Source: Prevotella sp. UBA1104 (GTDB lineage Bacteria > Bacteroidota > Bacteroidia > Bacteroidales > Bacteroidaceae). From it: DNA of 29,978 nt. A model generated the notes under the pieces. The model had not been told where the DNA came from. It did no database searches and saw only the letters and a program-made list of their open reading frames with translations. This document shows, piece after piece, positions 23,842 through 29,978 of this stretch (position 1 is its first letter; the number at the start of each line of letters is the position of its first letter). The position numbers were made by a program, and so were the translations under genes. Location: positions 1-29,978 of the forward strand of contig DCBP01000123.1 in assembly GCA_002314055.1 (NCBI GenBank), written 5' to 3'.

Positions 23842-25329
23842 ATGAGTATATTAAGTGTATTCGTAGTAATTCCAGTATTGATGCTGCTCGGCCTATGGGC
23901 TGCCCGCGACGTCAAACAGGTACGCACAGTGATGGTCATCGGATCATCCTGTCTGCTGGCAATGTCAATTTGGCTGACATTCCATTTCATAGGGGAGCGC
24001 GCTGCAGGAAACACCGAGGAGATGATTCTTCAGGCTTCCACAGTGTGGTTTGCTCCTCTTCACATCAGCTATGCTGTCGGCGTAGACGGCATCTCTGTTG
24101 TCATGCTTCTGCTTTCAAGTATCATCGTGTTCACCGGAACATTTGCTTCTTGGAAGTTACAGCCACTCACAAAAGAGTTTTTCATGTGGTTCACACTGCT
24201 CTCAACCGGAGTATACGGCTTCTTTATCAGCATCGACCTCTTTACGATGTTCATGTTCTATGAGGTTGCCCTTATTCCTATGTACCTTCTTATCGGCTAC
24301 TGGGGTTCCGGAAAGAAAGAGTATGCTGCAATGAAACTTACCCTTATGCTTATGGGTGGATCTGCTCTCATCATCCTTGGTCTCGTAGGTATCTACTTCT
24401 TCAACGGAGCATCTACGATGAACATTCTTGAGATTGCCCACAACAACCATATTCCTGTAATGGTTCAGAACTATCTGTTCCCATTCGTGTTTATCGGTTT
24501 CGGTGTGCTTGGAGCTTTGTTTCCATTCCATACATGGTCTCCAATCGGTCATGGTTGCGCCCCAACCTCTGTGTCAATGCTCCATGCCGGTGTGTTGATG
24601 AAGCTTGGAGGTTACGGCTGCTTCCGTATCGCAATGTTCCTGTTGCCTCACGCAGCACAGAACCTGGCTTGGATATTCCTTATCCTCACCACAATTTCTG
24701 TTGTTTACGGAGCATTCTCGGCTTGCGTTCAGACCGACTTGAAGTTCATCAACGCATATTCATCAGTTTCCCACTGTGGTCTGGTGCTCTTTGCCCTGTT
24801 GATGATGACGAAGGTGAGCTGCACAGGTGCTATCCTGCAGATGCTGTCTCACGGACTCATGACGGCTCTCTTCTTTGCCCTCATCGGTATGATTTACGGT
24901 CGTACTCACACTCGTGACATCCGCAAGTTGGGTGGATTGATGAAGATTATGCCGTTCCTCTCTGTAGGATACGTTATTGCGGGTCTTGCCAACCTTGGAT
25001 TGCCAGGCTTCTCAGGTTTCATTGCCGAGATGACAATCTTCAACGGTTCGTTTGAGAATCCTGACATGTTCCACCGTTGCTGTACGATAATCGCCATCAC
25101 ATCAATCGTTGTGACTGCCGTTTATATTCTGCGTACGGTTGGCTTCATCCTTTTCGAGAAGGTAAAGGACGAGCACTACCTCACTCTTACCGATGCTACC
25201 TGGGACGAGCGCTTCGCTGTTTGCTGCCTCATCTTCTGTGTGGCAGGTCTTGGTTCTTTCCCACTCTGGGCAAGCAACGCCATCAGCGATGCCGTTGGAC
25301 CAATCCTCAATGTTGTAACAAATTTCTAA
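23842..25329 (+). CDS. nuoM: NADH-quinone oxidoreductase subunit M (antiporter-like)
   Basis: This is a 495-residue antiporter-like pump subunit. The essential glutamate lies in M-F-Y-E-V-A-L-I-P-M-Y-L-L-I-G-Y-W-G, and F-P-F-H-T-W-S-P-I-G-H-G-C-A-P-T-S-V-S-M is the second conserved half-channel region. The usual family sequence at that point is L-P-D-A-H rather than S-P-I-G-H, a local variation in a conserved loop. Confidence 0.95.
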   Translation: MSILSVFVVIPVLMLLGLWAARDVKQVRTVMVIGSSCLLAMSIWLTFHFIGERAAGNTEEMILQASTVWFAPLHISYAVGVDGISVVMLLLSSIIVFTGTFASWKLQPLTKEFFMWFTLLSTGVYGFFISIDLFTMFMFYEVALIPMYLLIGYWGSGKKEYAAMKLTLMLMGGSALIILGLVGIYFFNGASTMNILEIAHNNHIPVMVQNYLFPFVFIGFGVLGALFPFHTWSPIGHGCAPTSVSMLHAGVLMKLGGYGCFRIAMFLLPHAAQNLAWIFLILTTISVVYGAFSACVQTDLKFINAYSSVSHCGLVLFALLMMTKVSCTGAILQMLSHGLMTALFFALIGMIYGRTHTRDIRKLGGLMKIMPFLSVGYVIAGLANLGLPGFSGFIAEMTIFNGSFENPDMFHRCCTIIAITSIVVTAVYILRTVGFILFEKVKDEHYLTLTDATWDERFAVCCLIFCVAGLGSFPLWASNAISDAVGPILNVVTNF

Positions 25330-25344
25330 TCAGTAGGACAAGAT

Positions 25345-26775
25345 ATGGATTATAGTCAGTTTTTTAATATGATTCCAGAGGCTGGACTCATCGCAGCCCT
25401 GGTAATAGTATTCCTCGCCGACCTTATTTTGAAGGGCGAGAAGAAACACTCTGTGTTGAGCCTGCTGACAGGTGCTTTGCTGGTTTGCCAAATTGCAGTA
25501 TGCTTCTTTGCCGAACCAGCACAGGCATTTGGAGGAATGTATGAATCAACTCCGGCAGCCAACGTAATGAAGATTATCCTCACTGCCGGTACGTTTATCG
25601 TACTCGTGATGTCGCAGTCGTGGGTTGAGCGCAAAGATGTTCAGAACAAAGAGGGTGAGTTCTATGAGCTTCTCATCAGCACTCTACTCGGTATGTATAT
25701 GATGATATCATCAGGACACTTCATGATGTTCTTCCTCGGACTGGAAATGGCTTCCGTGCCAATGGCATGCCTCGTGGCTTTCGACAAGTTCAAGAAGAAC
25801 TCAGCAGAGGGTGCTGCCAAGTTTATTCTTACAGCAACATTCTCAAGCGGTGTGATGCTCTATGGCATCAGCTTTATCTATGGTGCTGTGGGAACTCTCT
25901 ATTTCGGCGACGTTGCAGCTCAGATCAGCACATCTCCCCTGACAATCATGGGACTGGTGTTCTTCTTCAGTGGACTTGGCTTTAAGATTTCTCTTGTGCC
26001 GTTCCACTTTTGGACAGCCGACACCTATCAGGGTGCACCGACTGCCGTTACCGGTTACTTGAGCGTTGTATCTAAGGGAGCCGCAGCCTTCGCCTTGATG
26101 ACAATCTTAATGAAGGTGTTCGCTCCGATGGTAGAGTATTGGGAGTATCTGATGTATATCGTGATTCTGCTCACCATCACAGTTGCTAACCTCTTCGCCC
26201 TTCGTCAGAAGGAACTCAAGAGATTCATGGCATTCAGCTCTATCTCACAGGCTGGATATATCATGCTTGCAGCTATCGGCAACAGTGCTATGGGCTTAAC
26301 AGCTTTGATGTACTACGTACTCATCTATGTTGCAGCCAATATGGCAGTATTCACCGTAATCAACGTTGTAGAGACACGTGGCAACGGAACAACAAAGATG
26401 AGCTGCTACGATGGCTTCTATGAAACCAATCCTAAGCTCTCTTTCCTGTTGACCTTGGCATTGTTCTCACTTGCCGGAATTCCTCCTTTCGCTGGAATGT
26501 TCTGTAAGTTCTTCGTATTCATGGCAGCAGCCGAAGGTGGTTCCGCTCTTGCATACGCAGTGGTATTCATCGCTCTGTTGAACACCGTGCCGTCACTCTA
26601 CTACTACTTGAAGATAGTAAAGTGCATGTACATCAATAAGACAGAAACTCCGTTGCCTACATTCAAGAGCGACTGCGCTACACGCCTTGCCCTTGCCCTC
26701 TGTACAGCAGGTGTTCTCCTCTTCGGAGTTTGCAGCTGCATCTACGACTGGCTGGCTCAGGCAGCTGGAATGTAA
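25345..26775 (+). CDS. nuoN: NADH-quinone oxidoreductase subunit N (antiporter-like)
   Basis: This is a 476-residue antiporter-like pump subunit. L-G-L-E-M-A-S-V-P-M-A-C-L-V-A (conserved Glu) and K-I-S-L-V-P-F-H-F-W-T-A-D-T-Y-Q-G-A-P-T are diagnostic. It begins 15 nt after nuoM and is the last gene of the operon. No nuoE, nuoF or nuoG occurs in or after the operon; the next genes are on the other strand. Confidence 0.95.
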   Translation: MDYSQFFNMIPEAGLIAALVIVFLADLILKGEKKHSVLSLLTGALLVCQIAVCFFAEPAQAFGGMYESTPAANVMKIILTAGTFIVLVMSQSWVERKDVQNKEGEFYELLISTLLGMYMMISSGHFMMFFLGLEMASVPMACLVAFDKFKKNSAEGAAKFILTATFSSGVMLYGISFIYGAVGTLYFGDVAAQISTSPLTIMGLVFFFSGLGFKISLVPFHFWTADTYQGAPTAVTGYLSVVSKGAAAFALMTILMKVFAPMVEYWEYLMYIVILLTITVANLFALRQKELKRFMAFSSISQAGYIMLAAIGNSAMGLTALMYYVLIYVAANMAVFTVINVVETRGNGTTKMSCYDGFYETNPKLSFLLTLALFSLAGIPPFAGMFCKFFVFMAAAEGGSALAYAVVFIALLNTVPSLYYYLKIVKCMYINKTETPLPTFKSDCATRLALALCTAGVLLFGVCSCIYDWLAQAAGM

Positions 26776-26794
26776 AAGCATACGAACATCTTAG

Positions 26795-26837
26795 ATATAA
26801 AAAGCCCGGGTTCAAATTGAATCCGGGCTTTTTATAT
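26795..26837. terminator. nuo operon terminator
   Basis: A perfect 15-bp stem (ATATAAAAAGCCCGG at 26795-26809 with its complement at 26823-26837) is extended inside by a G-U and a TTCA/TGAA pairing to about 20 bp with a 3-nt loop. The T tract follows the GC core. It lies 19 nt after the nuoN stop and is symmetric enough to work in both directions. Confidence 0.93.
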
Positions 26838-26869
26838 AATGTAATCGGCTCACTATATTCAATAGAAAA

Positions 26870-26898
26870 GGCTCGAATGCATCCAAATCATCCGAGCC
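26870..26898 (-). terminator. Terminator facing left, downstream of the minus-strand cassette
   Basis: On the minus strand GGCTCGGATG pairs with CATTCGAGCC over 10 positions, with one G-U pair, a 9-nt loop and a TTTT after it. On the plus strand that same position becomes an A-C mismatch, so the structure is better in minus orientation. It lies about 140 nt past the GIY-YIG gene. Confidence 0.65.
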
Positions 26899-26922
26899 CA
26901 TTTTTTACTTCTTCACTTAAAG

Positions 26923-26994
26923 CTAAACTAATGCCTCAAACGCCTTAAGCGCCCTCATATATTTATCCACCTGTTTCGAGAAGTCATATATGCA
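26923..26994 (-). pseudogene. Possible 3' remnant of a lost gene
   Basis: A 23-codon open stretch between the stop at 26995-26997 and TAG at 26923-26925 reads like a genuine protein C-terminus: Y-D-F-S-K-Q-V-D-K-Y-M-R-A-L-K-A-F-E-A-L-V, amphipathic, with coding-like third positions. It has no upstream start region and lies directly before a minus-strand terminator. I could not recognise the parent family. It may be what remains of a gene replaced when the helicase/GIY-YIG cassette arrived, or chance. Confidence 0.3.
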
Positions 26995-27039
26995 TCAAAG
27001 CATTATGCTTCACATTAATCACAGTTTTATTGCCACTGT

Positions 27040-28266
27040 CTAATAATCCCCTCTAATCACCTCAAGCACATCCCCCAACTGATAAGTAATAATACCATCA
27101 GCAAAAGATGTATCCAACACCTTCACAACAGCAGACATACAGTTCGCACGATTGCCGGCACGTAACCTCAACACGTCAAAGCGACGTAAATAACGTTTAC
27201 CGTCAGCCTCATCAATATACGTATACTTGTTGAGTGTAGTTTGCTTAAGCTCACAACATTCCTCTTTTATTTCTCCGGAAGCAATAAGTTCAAAAATCTT
27301 TTTGTCAACATTCAGCGTCAATACATTCATGCTGGACAAATCAAGTTTCGAAAGTCTCTCTTTCACATTCTGCTCCAGGCATTGCAATTGTCTGTTATAA
27401 GAATAATAAACAATACTGCCGTCCATAATTCTCTGAATAACACAGTCTATAATTTCAAGAGGAACTTGATACCATTCCGTAGCCTCATGAATAATGCCCA
27501 TATCGTCAGTCACCTTAAATCGGAAATTCACTTCTTTCAAGACCTGATGAATCAGATCCTCAAACTTATGAGAGTGCATGTTAACAATTTTATAGCTGCC
27601 AACAATCTCCACTGGAGCCATAAGATAAGTAGGTTCATGCTCTGCGTTTGCCACACGCTGCTCCACCCTATTTGTGGAGAACCCAATCTTATACAAGTCT
27701 TTTATATTTCGAATCTCGGGATTAGTGGAAAGTGAACGCAATACATAGACATACCCTGTAACCTTATCCTCAGCCTTAACATCATTCTGGCTGAAAAATT
27801 TAGAATTCGTCTCTTCCTGTGTTTCCGTTATTGCATAACCATTACCTACAACATTTTTACGAAGCGTTTGTAGAAGGATATCCGATTCCGTACCATTCTC
27901 ATAAATACATCTTGTCCTGCCGTCAAGAGACCCATTTGAACCTTTCACTTTCTCAACCACACGAGCCAGAAAAATCATCTGACCATCTACAATATAGAAA
28001 TGACCTTCCATAATGTTGGTAGTCTTACTGATACGTTTCAGTTGGCGATGCCCTATTTTCAAATCCTTATGCACTTGAAGGAAAAGAGCTTCAAACTGCT
28101 GGAAATCATCACATACCTTCCTTTTAGCCACATAATCAGGCGAAACCTTATGCGTCTCCATAGCGACCTTCATATCAGACGGTATATCGAAAAGCTTTGC
28201 CTCCCGATACGACACATCCATCAATGGGTCGCTAAATACATCCTCTAATTCCTTATCAATATCCAT
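27040..28266 (-). CDS. GIY-YIG (T5orf172-type) nuclease with C-terminal ASCH-like domain
   Basis: This is a 408-residue protein. Residues 1-40 are acidic and resemble the neighbouring small protein's N-terminus (E-L-E-D-V-F-S-D-P-L). Residues about 47-140 form a module with C-D-D-F-Q-Q-F-E-A-L-F and Y-E-N-G-T-E-S-D-I-L-L. Residues 171-273 are a GIY-YIG nuclease of the T5orf172/MUG113 kind: G-Y-V-Y (171-174), Y-K-I-G (192-195), a candidate catalytic Arg204, Glu236 in H-K-F-E-D and closing W265-Y. Residues about 313-405 resemble an ASCH domain (I-F-E-L-I-A-S-G-E-I-K-E-E, then F-D-V-L-R-L-R). The target is unknown. It lies 6 nt after the small ORF, in the same frame, downstream of an SF2 helicase. 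Confidence 0.78.
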   Translation of the reverse strand: MDIDKELEDVFSDPLMDVSYREAKLFDIPSDMKVAMETHKVSPDYVAKRKVCDDFQQFEALFLQVHKDLKIGHRQLKRISKTTNIMEGHFYIVDGQMIFLARVVEKVKGSNGSLDGRTRCIYENGTESDILLQTLRKNVVGNGYAITETQEETNSKFFSQNDVKAEDKVTGYVYVLRSLSTNPEIRNIKDLYKIGFSTNRVEQRVANAEHEPTYLMAPVEIVGSYKIVNMHSHKFEDLIHQVLKEVNFRFKVTDDMGIIHEATEWYQVPLEIIDCVIQRIMDGSIVYYSYNRQLQCLEQNVKERLSKLDLSSMNVLTLNVDKKIFELIASGEIKEECCELKQTTLNKYTYIDEADGKRYLRRFDVLRLRAGNRANCMSAVVKVLDTSFADGIITYQLGDVLEVIRGDY

Positions 28267-28272
28267 AGTTCA

Positions 28273-28530
28273 TTACAATAAATTATAAACGTCAAATTGG
28301 CGGAGACTATCCGAACTCTTTGCCCGCAACCCCTTTAATGTCGCAGCCAATAGTTTTTCCTTTAAGCAGCCATTAAAGTTAGGTTCCTTTCCATTTTCCT
28401 CCACCCATTTATTAACTTCGAGCAACTTCTGTGCCATACGGTCATTGGGCGATGGCGCTTTTGCTTTGGGGCGAACATCAGCCAACAACGGATCTTCAAA
28501 AATTTCCAATAATTCTTTTGGCCATTCCAT
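28273..28530 (-). CDS. Small protein of the helicase/GIY-YIG cassette
   Basis: This 85-residue protein starts at ATG 28528-28530 (a TTG at 28542 would add four residues). It contains D-P-L-L (17-20 region) and a module W-V-E-E-N-G-K-E-P followed by L-K-E-K-L-L-A-A-T-L-K-G-L-R. The module resembles the C-terminus of the adjacent helicase (W-V-E-E-H-D-G-R-R-P ... R-E-L-A-A-A-F-Q-K-L). From memory, related GIY-YIG proteins elsewhere carry such a segment at their own N-terminus. Here it ends with TAA directly followed by TGA, then ACT and the ATG of the nuclease gene in the same frame. So it looks like the N-terminal part of a split protein. It begins 14 nt after the helicase stop. Confidence 0.65.
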   Translation of the reverse strand: MEWPKELLEIFEDPLLADVRPKAKAPSPNDRMAQKLLEVNKWVEENGKEPNFNGCLKEKLLAATLKGLRAKSSDSLRQFDVYNLL

Positions 28531-28544
28531 TTTACTAATCAATT

Positions 28545-29978
28545 TTAAGCTTTTGTCATATCCGGTTCATACTCCAGTCCCATCATCTTGCGAATCTTCA
28601 GATTCTTGAGTTTTTGGAAAGCTGCAGCAAGTTCCCTTACCTTAGGGTCTGGGTCATTAATATCCGGTCGTCGTCCGTCGTGCTCCTCAACCCATTGTTT
28701 ATACGGTCCATTGAAGAGGACTACAGCTTGTTCTACACTGATGTCAAACTGCTGCTCAGCCAACGTATCCTGTATAATCTTCAAAGTCTGCTTGTCTACT
28801 TTCTTCGAGAGCATCTCGTAAGCACGTTGGAATGGGTTGATAGTATCTATAAGGTTAATATTCAACTTGTCAATATTTATCATTCTGTTGGCAAGCGCAA
28901 TAAGTCGGTTTCCTTCCGATTCCCTCGTATCATCAGTCGTAATATTAAAATCAATCGGCTCCCCCTTGTCGTCCACGATGTTGTTACCTTTCACAATAGT
29001 ATCGAGCAGAAAGCGTTGGCGCACCTGCTCCACTTCCTCGTCATTAAGGTCTGGATATTTCTCTCGAATCACCTTAGGCAACAACACCTTTGTGATAGTC
29101 TCGGCTGTAGTATTTCCGCTGATAGCCTTCACCACCAAGTCGTCTTGAAGCACACTTGCCTTCAAGTCGTCGAGCTGCTCCTCAACAATCAGCCGCGTCT
29201 TCTCGCTCGACAGAGGCTTCAAGCCTTCCACCACCAGCGTCCTTATATCCATTTCATTGCTGTTATCGCTGTCTACATCAGCCACGGTTTTGAAATTCCA
29301 GCTTGGAGCCATTACCTGCTCCATAAGCAGTGAGGCGGTAATCGCCTTAAGGAAATCATTTACAGCCACCTTCACGTCGGGTTGGTCTGCATCCGGCATA
29401 CCAATCATGTTTATAAACGTTGCCGTCTCCTTACCCTCGCAGTCTCTTGTGCATCTACCGATAATCTGCACTACCTCAGTAAGCGAACCTCTCACTCCGA
29501 TGGTGAGACACTCCTCACACCATTGCCAGTCGAAGCCCTCCTTTGCCGTACCCAAAGCGATAATGATGTCCATATCCTCCCTCTTCTTCATTCGTTGCAG
29601 ATAGCCTTGAACAAGATTACGAGTCTCGGCATGGTCTTCCACGAGGTCAGCAACTTTCAAGAGTCTGCCGTCCTTTGTCCTGACATGATAAATGCCACCA
29701 TTGTTATAGTCGCGACTCTCTTCAGTACCTATCGTTTTTATAATCTCGTCCGTTTCGGTATACTTTCCCAGTCCACTCGAAGCTCTGGAGTTTACGCTCG
29801 GTATATGTATAATGGTCTTTTTATGTGTGTCGAGCACTTCTGCGATATGGTCAAGATAACTGCCATGATAGAAATGATAACCCAACACGAGGTTTTTGAG
29901 ATATCGGTAGCCGTTGAGCTGTTGGTAGTAGTTGTATGTTACGGGATAGAAGCGTGCCTCGTCTTCTGCCCTCAACAC
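28545..29978 (-). CDS. SF2 (DEAD/DEAH-type) helicase, C-terminal part, cut by window end
   Basis: The visible 477 residues are the C-terminal part of a longer protein; the gene continues past 29978, so the apparent GTG start is not real. Helicase motif V is seen as A-L-G-T-A-K-E-G-F-D-W (141-151 of the fragment) and motif VI as Q-I-I-G-R-C-T-R-D (171-179), with two arginines placed for ATP hydrolysis. The Walker A and B motifs would lie outside the window. The end (about 428-465) carries a W-V-E-E-H-D-G-R-R-P module like that of the next small protein. The pairing with a GIY-YIG nuclease suggests a joint nucleic-acid-processing role, perhaps in defence. Confidence 0.82.
   Translation of the reverse strand: MLRAEDEARFYPVTYNYYQQLNGYRYLKNLVLGYHFYHGSYLDHIAEVLDTHKKTIIHIPSVNSRASSGLGKYTETDEIIKTIGTEESRDYNNGGIYHVRTKDGRLLKVADLVEDHAETRNLVQGYLQRMKKREDMDIIIALGTAKEGFDWQWCEECLTIGVRGSLTEVVQIIGRCTRDCEGKETATFINMIGMPDADQPDVKVAVNDFLKAITASLLMEQVMAPSWNFKTVADVDSDNSNEMDIRTLVVEGLKPLSSEKTRLIVEEQLDDLKASVLQDDLVVKAISGNTTAETITKVLLPKVIREKYPDLNDEEVEQVRQRFLLDTIVKGNNIVDDKGEPIDFNITTDDTRESEGNRLIALANRMINIDKLNINLIDTINPFQRAYEMLSKKVDKQTLKIIQDTLAEQQFDISVEQAVVLFNGPYKQWVEEHDGRRPDINDPDPKVRELAAAFQKLKNLKIRKMMGLEYEPDMTKA

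Noticed and set aside
28255..28290. Frameshift between the small ORF and the GIY-YIG gene
   Set aside because: Both are in the same frame; the break is tandem stop codons, not a shift.

Overview
The window reads as chromosome from a member of the Bacteroidales, most likely Prevotella or a close relative. Three things point there: (i) recurring promoters of the Bacteroidetes type (TTTG, 19-21 nt, TAnnTTTG) at several transcription starts; (ii) family content such as DUF4924, DUF4836, a DAHP synthase-chorismate mutase fusion and a complex I operon with fused NuoCD and no NuoE/F/G; (iii) AT-rich spacers with few Shine-Dalgarno sites. Genus assignment is inference from protein flavour, not from a search.

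Layout. 1-259 is AT-rich spacer. 260-4147 (+) holds a LysE-type exporter, a DUF4924 protein, dTDP-4-dehydrorhamnose reductase (rfbD) and release factor 3 (prfC). After a strong inverted-repeat terminator, a fresh promoter drives a nucleoside-type MFS permease (4345). This is followed closely by a bifunctional-nuclease/UVR protein, the 16S rRNA methyltransferase rsmE, a DUF4836 lipoprotein, an ABC ATPase with an FtsX-like permease, and a small cupin (to 10626). A promoter then drives tRNA-Ser(GCU) and two identical tRNA-Glu(CUC) genes with a terminator between them (10708-11149).

11184-16338 (-) is an aromatic amino acid operon: prephenate dehydratase, a PLP aminotransferase, DAHP synthase/chorismate mutase, prephenate dehydrogenase and an endonuclease/exonuclease/phosphatase-fold protein. 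Ahead of it lies a 25-codon leader peptide gene with seven Phe, two Tyr and one Trp codon (16202-16279), then a GC-rich intrinsic terminator (16124-16151). A GC-rich block inside the leader can pair with the terminator's 5' arm. This is the architecture of ribosome-mediated attenuation, and it is the most interesting regulatory find here.

16536-26837 (+), divergent from it, is the nuo operon A-B-CD-H-I-J-K-L-M-N. It encodes complete membrane and quinone-reducing arms without the NADH-oxidising module, and ends in a near-perfect terminator.

26838-29978 (-) is accessory. It holds a possible remnant of a lost gene's 3' end, then a cassette (read right to left) of an SF2 helicase (truncated by the window edge), a small protein with a W-V-E-E module like the one at the helicase C-terminus, and a GIY-YIG (T5orf172)/ASCH protein. 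The small protein and the GIY-YIG protein lie in the same frame, separated only by tandem stops and 6 nt, and look like a split version of one longer protein. A DNA/RNA-processing or defence role is plausible but unproven.
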